A program made the position numbers and the translations under genes. From Balanoglossus misakiensis (Eukaryota; Hemichordata): a DNA stretch of 64,000 nucleotides. Of this stretch, positions 19,814 through 30,073 are shown piece by piece (position 1 is the first letter of the stretch; every line of letters begins with the position of its first letter). The DNA is taken from the NCBI GenBank assembly GCA_040954595.2, contig JBECUI020000030.1:1-64000 (forward strand), given 5' to 3'. The notes beneath the pieces are model-generated. The model was not told the origin of the DNA and did no database searches. It was given only the letters and a program-made list of their open reading frames with translations.

Positions 19814-21459
19814 ATGAAAAAAACATTCATTCTAAGTATGTTGTTGGGTTTCTTGGTTATACTATCAGTGTATAGCGGTGGAAATCAGGAAGTTGTTACA
19901 CAGGCAGATGCAGTTTTAGCAGATGTACGGGTGCGGCAAGCGTTTGCACATGCTATCGATATGGAAACAGTGGCAGAAACCTTATTTGACGGAAAAATTG
20001 TTGTAGCAAACAGTTTGACCCCAAATGGCGATTGGAAGGCCAGTGGTCTAAAAACGTATGAGTATAACCCCGATAGAGCACGCGAACTATTACAAGAGGC
20101 AAGCTGGGACCCGAACTATGTACTTGATGTCGTACATTATTACGATGACCAGTTAACCATAGACTTTATGCTCACCATTCAAAACTATCTGGATGCTGTC
20201 GGCGTTAAAATGAAGTTTCGTTTGTTATCCGGTGATCTCGGTGCACAGCTATTGGACTACCCCATCCGATCCGGGCCAATGGTCCATCGGCAGTTCAATG
20301 GGATTTAGCATACGGTGCAGTAGCGGCATTAACCCCCACATGAGGTATATAACCGTTTTGCAACTGCTGCCTCTATTAATTCACATACACCAAGCGACGC
20401 AGAATTAGACACACTCATTGCTGCAACCAATGCAACGGCTGATGCCGATGAACAAAAAACAAGCATTTGCCGCATTACAACGATATGAGAATGATACTCT
20501 GTTTGCATTACCTCTGTATCAACAACCACTGTTTATCTTCGAGAGCAATCGACTGAACCATGGTGGGGCAGCACACGGGAACGGCATCTGGGCATACGAC
20601 TGGAAAATTACTGATTGGACTGTACAGCCGGATAAAAAACGGAAACTATACCTTGTATTCCGACGGTGGTCCTACAGAATACTTTGAAGCACCATTTATA
20701 AACCCCAGTCAGGGAATGTATGCAAAATTCTTATATGACCGGTTAATAGTTGCAGATAAGGATATAGCAAGTTATGCGGGACAATTAGCGCAGTCATATT
20801 CTCTTAGTTCCGACGGGTTGACCTTAACATTCGTACTACGAAATGATGTTACTTGGCATGACGGAACACCATTTACTGCGGAAGATGTTAAATTTACAAT
20901 TGAGTATTCATCTCGTGTACCAACACTGAACCCCATTGCATCTGCAACATACGCTTCGTTGGAAGGGTATGAGGATTTTATTAATGGCACGTCTCCTAGC
21001 ATAAGTGGCATTGTCATGGACGGGAATACCGTAACATTACAGTTTGCTCAGTTGGCACCTGCAGCTCTCTCAGTTTTCTCGCAATGGCCACCCCTTCCCA
21101 AACATTTGCTGGAAACTCCGACCCCCTACTCTCTCAACAGGCACCCTATTGGCGCAATCTTGTCGGGGACCGGTCCCTTCAAGGTGGAAACTGTTGAATG
21201 GAACGATTATTCCACCTTTGTTCCCTATGAAGGGTATCGAAGTAGGGGACGGGGCAATATTGATCGGATCCAATTAATATCCAGCGGGTTCTCGTATGTA
21301 AATACGGTGGTGAACGTGGAGGCAGGGCTCATCGACTTTACCTACAGCAGGGTCGTCAGTGATGCCCAAGCAGTTGAGAAAATGGATCACATGAAGGTGG
21401 TTCCTGTTAATATATTTTATACACGCTTATTGTATGTTAACAAGTTTAAGCGAGAATAA
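19814..21459 (+). pseudogene. Peptide-type ABC binding protein with swapped halves, several frameshifts
   Basis: A family-5 (DppA/OppA-type) solute-binding protein, probably binding sialic acid because it sits in the nan operon. After the signal peptide (residues 1-22, 'YSGGNQEV') the sequence jumps straight to what is normally the second half. That half contains 'DVRVRQAFAHAID' and 'YEYNPDRARELLQEA' and runs to the usual C-terminal 'DWKITDWTVQPDK' at about 20635. The normal first half follows: 'LYSDGGPTEYFEAP', 'VTWHDGTPFTAEDVKFTIEY' and on to 'YTRLLYVNKFKRE', then a stop. Total coding length equals one complete protein, i.e. a circular permutation. At least four indels occur (about 20235-20340, 20430 and 20640). 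Start has AAGGAGGGG. Confidence 0.7.
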
Positions 21460-21469
21460 GTTCTATTTG

Positions 21470-21498
21470 AAGTATCTGTGCTAATAGCACAGATACTT
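21470..21498 (+). promoter_or_regulatory. Perfect 13-bp hairpin between binding-protein and permease genes
   Basis: Arms 21470-21482 and 21486-21498 are perfect reverse complements with a 3-base loop. There is no T-run after it, so it is not a standard terminator. Hairpins at this place in ABC operons often protect the upstream binding-protein message from decay; that role is inferred. Confidence 0.6.
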
Positions 21499-21517
21499 GT
21501 ACTACCATGGAAAAAAC

Positions 21518-22483
21518 ATGATAGCCTATACCATTCGTAGAGTTTCATACTTGTTCCGCTAGCTTTTTTTATTAGTTTCCTTATCTATCTAGGACTGGAA
21601 GCGATGCCGGGGGATCCGGTCAGTTACATGGTGAACCCGGAGTTAGCAGCTGAAATTGACCCCCAAGCATTGGATGCTTTACGGGAAAAATTAGGACTAA
21701 ACAAACCTTTCCTTACTCGTTATTTTACATGGGTAGGGGAAGTCTTACAGGGAAAACTTGGCTACAGTCTTACAAGTGGAGTGGCAATTGCGGAAACAGT
21801 GTTGGACCGTCTTCCCGCCACATTGGAATTGTCGTTATTGGCATTGTTTTTCTCTACCCTGTTCGGAACCTGTTTCGGCGTGATCTCTGCATTAAAAAAA
21901 GAAAGCACTACGGATAGCATTTTTACATTTGCAGGAATGATCGGCATTTCCATTCCATCATTTTTCTTTTGCCATCCTCTGTATTGTCTTCTTCGGATTG
22001 TATCTGGATTGGCTGCCAATAGGTGGAAGAATCTTACCGGGCTACAGGACATTTTTTGACCGCCTGCCGCATCTCATTATGCCTGTATTGGTATTGTCCA
22101 CAACCTTAACCGCAGGGGTCATGCGTTATTCTCGTGCAAGCATGCTGGATTCACTCAATAAAAACTTCATTCAAACAGCAAGAAGTAAGGGTTTGCCGGA
22201 ATGGCGTGTCAATCTTATCCATGGGTTTCGGGTATCACTAACACCGGTTATTGTGCTTATCGGATTCCGTTTACCCATTTTAATAGGAGGATCGGTTATT
22301 ATTGAAGAAGTATTTCAATGGCCGGGCATCGGATCCGAGTTTGTTGCTGCAGTTCGCAATCTAAACTATCCCTTTGTTATGATATTGCCTTCTGTACTGT
22401 ATTAGCCATGCTTACCGGAAGTTTTTCTTATCGATCTTCTGACCGCCGTCATTGATCCACGGGTAAGATTGGGGAAAGAATGA
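21518..22483 (+). pseudogene. Peptide-type ABC permease (DppB-like), at least four frameshifts
   Basis: First permease of the nan-operon transporter, ~320 residues when joined. Visible parts: 'MIAYTIRRV' at the start, 'AMPGDPVSYMVNPE' (the GDP motif of DppB proteins), 'KLGLNKPFLTRYFTW', 'ARSKGLPEWRVNLIHGFR' (coupling loop) and the C-terminal 'LLTAVIDPRVRLG'. Frame changes occur near 21575, 21975 and twice between 22390 and 22430. The stop overlaps the ATG of the next permease by 4 bp, as in intact Dpp operons, which shows that the gene borders are unaltered. Confidence 0.8.
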
Positions 22484-23405
22484 CAGTTCACATAACAAGA
22501 AACAGGTTGGATAAGCAGTTTGATCGGATAAAAGAACAAGAAGAATCCGGCTTATTGCAGAACAAACAACGAAATAGAGTTATACAGAAATTTCTAAACA
22601 ATCGTCTGGCGGTCGCTGGATTAATTGTTTTTTCTATCATTTTATTTTCATCAATATTTGCACCATTGCTGACAAGCTATAGACCCAACGAGATAAACCT
22701 GCGAAACATACTGGAGTCTCCAACCGGCAAACATATCTTTGGCACGGATAAGATCGGCAGGGATGTCTTTACCCGAATTATTTACGGGGGACGCGTTTCA
22801 ATTCTCGTCGGACTCGGCAGTGCACTGCTGGCATCGTTCATTGGAGTGTTTATTGGTTGTTATACGGGCTACAAGGGGGGCTGGCTCGATGCACTGGCAT
22901 TGCGTATATCAGAGATAATCCTCTCTTTTCCCAATATCATTCTTAACTTGATGTTGGTAACCATCTTTGGACAGAGCATCATAAATTTGATTATATCTTT
23001 TCAGTCATCGGGCAGGCGGCAGTATTTCGCATGACACGGGCAAAAATACTATCGATCCGCGAAGAGGAATACGTACAGGCACTGCAAGCATTTGGACTCA
23101 ATACCTTTGTCATTTGTTATAAACACATGCTGCCGAATATCTTAGGTCCGACTATGGTAAACATAACCTTATCTACCGCTACCTTCATTATTATTGAAGC
23201 AGGCTTAAGTTTTCTCGGGTTAGGAGTTCCATTAGATATTCCGACTTGGGGGAACATTCTTAATGTTGCAAACGATATTAATATTCTTCTTAATGCCTGG
23301 TGGGTATGGCTCCCGGTGGGAATTGTTATTTCTTTGTTTGTACTGAGTGTCAACTTTATTGGTGACGGCATGCGGGATACGACCGATCCGACACAACAAG
23401 GATAA
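22480..23405 (+). pseudogene. Peptide-type ABC permease (DppC-like), one frameshift
   Basis: Second permease, ~308 residues when joined. 'HIFGTDKIGRDVFTRIIYG' is the family signature, 'EYVQALQAFGLNTFVICYKH' the coupling loop, and 'GLSFLGLGVPLDIPTWG' and 'NFIGDGMRDTTDP' complete the C-terminal region. The break is near 22995, where one base appears to be missing between 'IINLI' and 'QAAVFRMTRAK'. The long N-terminal cytoplasmic segment (~40 residues) is normal for DppC. Confidence 0.85.
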
Positions 23406-23409
23406 AGAA

Positions 23410-24404
23410 ATGAACGATACCCCGGTTCTGACCGTAGAGAACTTAAAAACATATTTTTATACCAACCAACGATGCAATAAGGTTATCAATGGCATTTCTT
23501 TTCAGGCAAAAAAGAGCAAAACTCTCTGTATTGTCGGCGAAAGCGGATGTGGGAAAAGTGTTACTGCTGCTTCCATTATGCGTTTACTGCCCGAATTATC
23601 ACGGATAGAAGAAGGCAAGATGTGTATCACGCGGATCAGGGCGACATTCGCATTGATCAACAGGAAAAAAACGGCATCACTATGCGAAAACTGCGCGGAG
23701 CTGAACTGGGCATGATTTTCAAGACCCTATGACATCATTCAACCCCGTTTACACAGTTGGCTTTCAGATTATAGAGAATATCAGGGAACATTATCGGATA
23801 TCACGACAGGAAGCACGCAACAAAGCTATTTCATTGTTACACCAGATGGGCATTCCCCTTCCGGAAAAGCGTATAGACCAGTATCCGCATGAATATTCAT
23901 GGGGGATGCGTCAACGTGCCATGATTGCTATGGCAATGGCATGCAATCCCAAGCTATTAATTGCCGATGAGCCGACAACAGCACTGGATGTAACCATTCA
24001 GGCCACAGATATTTGAACTCATGGAAGAGTTAAAGAGCAAACATGATACTGCGGTTTTGCTTATTACTCATGATATGGGTGTTGTTGCAGAACTGGCGGA
24101 TGATGTAGCTGTTATGTATATGGGACATATTGTCGAGCAGGGAACGGTGCATGAAATTTCCAAACCCCCCTGCATCCCTATACAAAGGCACTGCTTCGTT
24201 CCATCCCATACTCGGCAAGGGGAAGAATCAAACTGTCAAAGCAATTTATGGATCCCCGCCTGATCCGTACAATCGTCCGGCGGGCTGTCAATTTTACCAC
24301 GTTGTGAACAAAAATCGGAAGAATGTCTGGTGCTTCCCAGGCGCACGAAGATTACCGATACGCATTACGTTATGTGTTGGAATTATAAAAATGATAAAAC
24401 ATAA
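23410..24404 (+). pseudogene. Peptide-type ABC ATPase (DppD-like), multiple frameshifts
   Basis: First ATPase of the transporter. Walker A 'GESGCGKSV' lies at about 23537, Walker B '[12 protein letters not shown]' near 23960, and the switch His is in 'LLITHDMGVVAELAD'. The signature motif reads 'YSWGMRQR' where Ser-Gly-Gly is expected (TGG for GGG near 23901). The C-terminal Cys-rich Fe-S motif region of the DppD family is partly legible near 24290. Frames change around 23625, 23725, 24015, 24165 and 24295. It overlaps the next ATPase by 14 bp. Confidence 0.75.
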
Positions 24405-25421
24405 AGACATACTACTGCAATTACGGAATCTCTGTACGTATTTCCAATAAAGAAGGGCATTTTTAAGAGAACCATTGGTCATATTAAGGCTATCAACGAT
24501 ATTAGTTTAGATATTTACCGAGGCGAAACGCTTGCGGTTGTTGGCGAAAGTGGCTGCGGAAAGTCTACTCTCGGCAAGTCCATCTTAAAACTGCTCCCTA
24601 TACGATCCGGCAGGTTCTCTATCACACCGACAACAAAGTCTTAGATTTAACAGAGTGTCGCGAAAAGAGATGCTCCCATTACGAAAAAAATTACAGATTG
24701 TTTTTCAGAATCCATATTCATCATTAAATCCTGCATTCTCTATTTTTAATTCGCTACAAGATCCACTTAAGAAATACGGCATTACATCCGGAAAACAACG
24801 ACGGGCTATTATCGGCAATCTATTGGAATCGGTAAATTTACGCCCAGAGTATATGGATCGCTATCCTCATGAATTTAGCGGCGGGCAACGACAACGCATT
24901 GGCATAGCTCGTGCGCTTTCGTTAGAGCCGGAACTTATTGTCTGTGACGAGGCAGTGAGTGCACTGGATGTTTCCATTCAGGCACAGGTCTTGGAACTTC
25001 TTCAACAGCTCAAGACAGAACGAAATTTGACGTATATATTCATTTCGCACGATTTAAGTGTCGTTGAATATATCAGCGATCGCGTTGCAGTTATGTACTT
25101 GGGAAAACTGATGGAACTGGCATATGCCGAATCGCTGTATACAAATGCCTTGCATCCGTATACTCAGGTACTTCTTTCGGCAATTCCAATTGCCGATCCG
25201 ATAAGAAGTCCAAACGAATTGTCTTGAAGGGTGATGTCCCCAGCTTGATAAATCCCCCAAGCGGGTGTCCCTTTCATTCACGTTGCCCTCAAGCTCAAGA
25301 TATTTGCACAACAACCGTTCCGGAATTAAGAAAATTTACTGTGGCAGGAAAAGAACAGTATGCAGCCTGCCATTTTGCCGAAGGCAGAAGAAACAAAATA
25401 ATACCAAGGTCATTGCTATGA
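24391..25421 (+). pseudogene. Peptide-type ABC ATPase (DppF-like), multiple frameshifts
   Basis: Second ATPase. Walker A 'GESGCGKSTLGKS' (about 24547), Q-loop 'IVFQNPYSSLNP', signature 'FSGGQRQRIGIARAL', and 'IVCDEAVSALDVSIQAQ' for Walker B. The C-terminal cysteine motif '[14 protein letters not shown]' (about 25266) is typical of the Opp/Dpp ATPases. Frame changes lie near 24448, 24613, 24655 and 25225. All essential motifs are present once frames are followed. Confidence 0.78.
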
Positions 25422-25437
25422 AACATTGGAGGAAGAA

Positions 25438-26846
25438 ATGAAAAATTCTTTTTTGACTCTCATATGATTGAGAAAACAAAAAATGTTGAAATTGTGCCGG
25501 GGAAGATTACGAAAGTAGATATGAATCCGCTATGGAAAGAAGGATATTTTGATGAGCCGTGCATACCTTGGGAACAGCGAATCGACAATGGCTTCCCTAA
25601 CGTTTTCTTGGACCAAGACATATACCGGTGCTATTATACCTGCATAGTAGAGGATCCCCATGCCGTACAAACCCCTTTACACAAACGCCCTACCATACAG
25701 TACAAACCGGGCAGCATGAGAATAACTGCCTTACTCTATGCATACTCCGAAGACGGGATTCGATGGATTAAACCCTCACTTGGTATGAGCGAATACCACG
25801 GTAGCACAGATAATAATATTATCAAAATGTTTGCCCATGGGGCTTCGGTTTTAAGGATCCCTATGACACTGATCCCAATAAAAGATACAAAATGTTGACG
25901 CGAGACGATCGTTTTCCAACACAGCTATCATACGCCTTTTCTCATGATGGCATCCAGTGGACTGAACTGCAGCCAATTGCCCGATTTTCCCGTTCAATTA
26001 TGGCAGATACGCATAACTTTGCCTGTTTTGTTCCGCGACTAAACAAATACGTTCTCATGTCCAGAACATGGAGAAACTATATTCGAGTCCTTACGCGCAG
26101 TGAAAGCAGCGACTTTATTAATTGGACCAAACCTGAAATTATATTTCAAGGGGTCGACTTGGATGATCAACTGTATTCCATGCCTTTTTTTGAATATGAA
26201 TCCAACTATCTTGGCCTACCTGCAATATTTCATTACGGCGATCAATCACTACCCCACTATGATTTGACAGATACGGAATTGGCATTGAGTGATGATACCA
26301 TCCATTGGCAACGTCCTACCTGCAACAAAGCACTTATCCCCAGAGGAATCGGAACATATCCTGACGGTGCCTACGACAACGGGTGCATCTATGCGAGTGT
26401 GCCGATTATAAAAGAAAATGAAATATGGCTATACTATATGGGGGGAACGGACAACATACGAACTTTAGAGAAACAGGCTTATGCCTCGCAAAACTAGGCA
26501 AAGATAGATTTGCCGGTATACAGCCGCGCGATAGGAATATACAAGCTACCTTTGTTTCTCGAAAATGAATATTCATAATGACGGCTTGAACATTACCGCA
26601 GATGTAGATGCGGGTGGACACATAACCGTTGCCCTGCTTGATGAACACGGCAAGCCTTTGCCGGGATATGAAGCCAGCGATACAATTACCAAAACGGGTA
26701 CGGAATTACAATTAACATGGAAGGGCAAACCGTTTCGGGTTATTCATCATAAACAACCCATTATTATACATATTGATTTTTTTCGGGCAACATTATATAC
26801 CCTAAAAGGGGCAATACGTATTAATATCGGATATACATTTTACTAG
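25438..26846 (+). pseudogene. Beta-propeller glycosidase-like protein in the nan operon, frameshifted
   Basis: About 465 residues when joined. It repeats a Ser-x-Asp-Gly-Ile-x-Trp type motif ('SEDGIRW', 'SHDGIQW', then weaker 'SSDFINW', 'SDDTIHW'). This spacing resembles the blades of five-bladed propeller glycosidases (GH32/43/117-like) and recalls the Asp-boxes of sialidases. 'YSMPFFEYESNYLGLPAIFHY' and 'WLYYMGGTD' are further propeller features; the last ~90 residues form a beta-sandwich-like tail. No signal peptide, so cytoplasmic. ATG 25438 has GGAGG; breaks are near 25450 (T6 run), 25860 and 26495. Its place between transporter and nanE suggests a role on sialosides or a sialic-acid derivative. 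I cannot name the reaction. Confidence 0.55.
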
Positions 26847-26850
26847 AAGA

Positions 26851-27549
26851 ATGAATATTATTGAACAACTAAAAGGCGGGCTTGTTGTCTCCTGCCAAGC
26901 ATTGCATAATGAACCCCTTCATAGCTCATTTATTATGTCCAGAATGGCAGTAGCTGCGGAACAAAGCGGTGCTTCGGCAATTCGTGCAAATAGTTTTGCA
27001 GATATTGTTGCCATTAAAGCGGCGGTTGCGCTCCCTGTTATTGGTCTGATAAAGCAGCAATATACGGGTTACGATGTATTCATTACTCCAACTATGAAGG
27101 AGGTCCGAGATGTTGCCTCTGCGGGAGCAGAGATAGTCGCAATCGACGCGACATCACGTCCGAGACCGGATGGTTCAGGACACGGGATTTCATCATTTAT
27201 CCAAAATATAAGAGAAGAATTTCCAAGCCTGTACATTATGGCTGATATTGCAACCTATGAAGACGGAATAATGGCGGAACAAGCTGGTGTCGACATTATT
27301 TCTACTACTCTATCCGGGTATACGAAAGAAACGGAACACGTTACGCTGCCAAACCTTGACTTGCTTCGTGCATTGAAGCAAGACCTGCATACAGTTATTG
27401 CTGCTGAAGGGGGGATTGCAACACCAAATGATATGCATGCATGTTTTCAGGCGGGTGCTGATTTCTGTGTTGTAGGATCGGCAATTACACGCCCGCAGGT
27501 CATTATACAAGGATTTATGCGAAAACTACCGGCTGGCGGAAATAAATGA
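26851..27549 (+). CDS. nanE: N-acetylmannosamine-6-phosphate 2-epimerase
   Basis: A 232-residue TIM-barrel enzyme converting ManNAc-6-P to GlcNAc-6-P. 'LKGGLVVSCQALHNEPL' at the N-terminus, 'GASAIRANS', 'GAEIVAIDATSRPRPDG' and 'AAEGGIATP' are NanE hallmarks; the Asp-Ala-Thr and Arg-Pro motif is at the active site. It is intact and overlaps nanK by 4 bp. Confidence 0.92.
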   Translation: MNIIEQLKGGLVVSCQALHNEPLHSSFIMSRMAVAAEQSGASAIRANSFADIVAIKAAVALPVIGLIKQQYTGYDVFITPTMKEVRDVASAGAEIVAIDATSRPRPDGSGHGISSFIQNIREEFPSLYIMADIATYEDGIMAEQAGVDIISTTLSGYTKETEHVTLPNLDLLRALKQDLHTVIAAEGGIATPNDMHACFQAGADFCVVGSAITRPQVIIQGFMRKLPAGGNK

Positions 27550-28462
27550 ATCGCACTTACTATATCGGCATTGATATCGGGGGAACAAACATAAAGGGAG
27601 CACTCGCAGATGAAACTGGAAACGTTCATGTAGAGTATGAAACCCCAACCGAAGCAACAAGTGGTCGAGACCGAATTATCCAAAATGTATGCAAAATTAT
27701 AGAAAAAATTTTATCTCATCAAAAAAATGTACAGGCAATTGGCGTAGTTGCAAACCGGACGTATTAATTATATAACCGGTACAGTCATCTTCGCCGTGGA
27801 GATTTTCCCGGTTGGAATGGAACATGTATTAAGCAGGAAATCGAACAAATATTTCATATTCCTGCTGTTATTGATAATGATGCAAACGCGGCCTTGATTG
27901 GCGAAGCATGGATTGGTTGCGCAAGCCATTGCTCAAATACAGTTATGCTGACACTTGGTACGGGGGTCGGTGGAGCGGTTATGGTTGATAAAAAATCGTT
28001 CGTGGTACTCGATTCCAAGGGGGTGAATGGGGTCATGCAGTATTTGGTCCCTATGGTATCCCCTGTCCATGTGGGAAAAGGGGCTGTACGAAAAATACCT
28101 CTCAGGAACAGCTCTGACTGAACGTGGAAGAGACATTATTTCAAAGGATATTACCAATGGAGCACAAGTGCTTGAGTTGTATAAACAAGGGAATGAACAG
28201 GCAAAAATAGTTGTTGACCAGTATGTTTTATTATCTGAGTACAGTGGTAGGTACCATGAAGCAGGACTTGATCCGGAGGCTGTTATTATTGGTGGGGGTG
28301 TTATCAATTCAAAAAACTATTTCTGGGAACTCCTTCTGCATAAACTGAAAAGCACAACAGATAGTTCTGCCTGTTCTAGCAGCTGAACTAGGCAATAATG
28401 CCGGGAAGATGGGTGCCATAAAATTGGCAATGATGTCTGATCATGAAACTGCCCCTGTATAA
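27546..28462 (+). pseudogene. nanK: N-acetylmannosamine kinase, ROK family, multiple frameshifts
   Basis: A ROK-family sugar kinase expected to make ManNAc-6-P for nanE. The N-terminal ATP motif 'GIDIGGTNIKGAL' is intact. 'IPAVIDNDANAALIGEAWIG' holds the catalytic Asp, and 'TLGTGVGGAVMVD' is the second phosphate loop. The zinc motif of the ROK family can be read across two frames around 28030-28085 (His, then Cys-Pro-Cys-Gly ... Gly-Cys). Frame changes lie near 27763, 27995, 28050, 28110, 28230 and 28370. Overlaps nanE by 4 bp; its stop at 28460-28462 precedes the tRNA promoter. Confidence 0.75.
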
Positions 28463-28511
28463 TGGATTTCAACTCCTGGACCAAGAATATAAAAATTATT
28501 CATAGAAAGGC

Positions 28512-28540
28512 TTGCATGAAATATAGCATGTTGCTATACT
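28512..28540 (+). promoter_or_regulatory. Promoter of the initiator tRNA gene
   Basis: TTGCAT (28512-28517), 17-bp spacer, TATACT (28535-28540). The predicted start is about 13 bases before the tRNA. Five of six consensus bases are matched in each box. Confidence 0.65.
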
Positions 28541-28559
28541 AAGCCTGCATATTATATAA

Positions 28560-28631
28560 CGCAGGGTGGAGCAGTGGTAGCTCATCGGGCTCATAACCCG
28601 GAGGTCGCAGGTTCGAATCCTGCCCCTGCTA
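28560..28631 (+). tRNA. Initiator tRNA-Met (CAU)
   Basis: A complete cloverleaf of 72 bases. The acceptor stem has six pairs (bases 2-7) with a C1/U72 non-pair, as expected for an initiator where position 1-72 is not Watson-Crick. The D stem is GAGC/GCTC. The anticodon stem ends in the three G-C pairs (GGG/CCC) that mark initiator tRNAs, with loop CTCATAA, anticodon CAU. The T-arm is GCAGG-TTCGAAT-CCTGC. The CCA end is not encoded: A73 is followed by a T-rich run. Confidence 0.95.
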
Positions 28632-28914
28632 TTTTTATTCTATTCACACATCCAGATAATATTTTACTTTTGGCTCTATCGTTGACTTTACTATTCGGCT
28701 TTTTCCCGGACTCGATACTGAAATATCACCTCCCATGCATCACAGAGAAAGGACATATATTTCTTGCACACAAGCGAACAAAGGTCTAGCTGGGTAGTAA
28801 TTGAATTTTTTCTCAAGCAAATGAATAACTTTTACTGTAATTCATTATACATACTATGCTAAATTGTAGTGTAATAACTATGTTATTTTTGATATAATAG
28901 AAAACGGAGTTATA
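28632..28914. other. Intergenic region after tRNA
   Basis: About 280 bp without a convincing gene. A T-run directly after the tRNA (28632-28636) may help termination. TATAAT (about 28892-28897) and a ribosome site (CGGAG, 28904-28908) precede the coiled-coil gene. Confidence 0.5.
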
Positions 28915-30042
28915 ATGGCCGATCAAGAACTGAAAAACTCAATTGTAGCGCTTCAACGTTTGGTTTTGGAGAACGAGCGTAAGCAAGTTGAACGGGATAA
29001 GAAGTATGCTGCTGAGCAAGTTGACGGGATAAGAAGTATGCTGCTGAGCAAGCAGAACGGGATAAAAAGTACGCTGAGTACACTGCAGAACAAGCAGAAC
29101 GGGATAAGAAGTATGCTGCTGAGCAAGCTGAACGGGATAAAAAGTACGCTGAGTACACTGCAGAACAAGCAGAACGGGATAAGAAGTATGCTGCTGAGCA
29201 AGCTGAACGAGATAAAAAGTACGCTGAGTACACTGCAGAACAAGCAGAACGGGATAAGAAGTATGCTGCTGAGCAAGTTGAACGAGATAAAAAGTACGCT
29301 GAGTACACTGCAGAACAAGCAGAACGGGATAAGAAGTATGCTGCTGAGCAAGCTGAACGAGATAAAAAGTACGCTGAGTACACTGCAGAACAAGCAGAAC
29401 GGGATAAGAAGTATGCTGCTGAGCAAGCTGAACGGGATAAAAAGTACGCTGAGTACACTGCAGAACAAGCAGAACGGGATAAGAAGTATGCTGCTGAGCA
29501 AGCTGAACGAGATAAAAAGTACGCTGAGTACACTGCAGAACAAGCAGAACGGGATAGACAGAGGGATGCAAAGCAAGATCGGCTAGAGGCAGTAGTGGAA
29601 AAAACAAGTAGAGAGCTCCGTTTGCCTTAGCAAAGAGATCAGAAATTTTATTGGTAATCAAGCAGAATCGGCAGAAGAGTATTTTTATAGAAGCTTAGAA
29701 GAGAAAATGTGTTTGGGTACTATTTCCTTCAATGAAATAGACAGGAAACTGCGTACAAGGCATGCGGAATTTGATATTGTCTTGACTAATGGAGATACGG
29801 TCGGCATTATTGAAGTCAAGAGTAAGGCCCATCCAAGTGAGATTGAAAAACTTGCTACCGAAAAGGTAACAAACTTCAAGAAAGACTTCCCAGAGTATAA
29901 AGATCATCAATACTATTTTGGCATTGCATCACTTGTCAGTAATAAGGAGCTGATTAAACAAGCAAAAGAGACTGGTGTCTTTTTCATAACACAAAAGGGA
30001 GACCATATCGAACTGGTCAACGACAAGGTGCGCCCTCGATAA
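28915..30042 (+). pseudogene. Coiled-coil repeat protein with PD-(D/E)XK-like C-terminal domain, three frameshifts
   Basis: When the frame is followed over three missing bases (near 29018, 29624 and 29635) this encodes ~376 residues. After a short N-terminus ('ELKNSIVALQRLVLENERK') come charged heptad-like repeats of the form A-E-R-D-K-K-Y-A-(E-Y-T)-A-E-Q, predicted to be one long coiled coil. The C-terminal ~120 residues include 'EFDIVLTNGDTVGIIEVKSKA', the Asp...Glu-x-Lys core of the PD-(D/E)XK nuclease fold. It then ends 'LVNDKVRPR'. This matches a widespread uncharacterised family (coiled coil plus Mrr/PDDEXK-like domain). Three one-base losses return to the original frame, so the C-terminal domain lies in the same frame as the start codon. 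Confidence 0.65.
28984..29556 (+). repeat. 75-bp in-frame tandem repeat (about 6.7 copies) plus two 33-bp half units
   Basis: Units begin at 29052, 29127, 29202, 29277, 29352, 29427 and 29502 (last one partial). Each unit encodes 25 residues with the core E-R-D-K-K-Y-A twice. Copies differ by only a few bases (for example GGG/GAG in the Arg codon, GCT/GTT for Ala/Val). Two shorter 33-bp repeats precede the array. Near identity at DNA level means that copy number can change by recombination. Confidence 0.9.
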
Positions 30043-30073
30043 GGCATGGTCTACTAGCGAATAAAGACCAGAC

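Noticed and set aside
28984-29556. CRISPR array
   Set aside because: The repeats are directly abutting 75-bp coding units with no unique spacers and no cas genes nearby.
28910-29661. Several long open frames on both strands across 28.9-29.7 kb
   Set aside because: They are by-products of the 75-bp tandem repeat, which is open in many frames because its period is a multiple of three. Only the charged E-R-D-K-K-Y-A frame makes a sensible protein continuous with the C-terminal domain.
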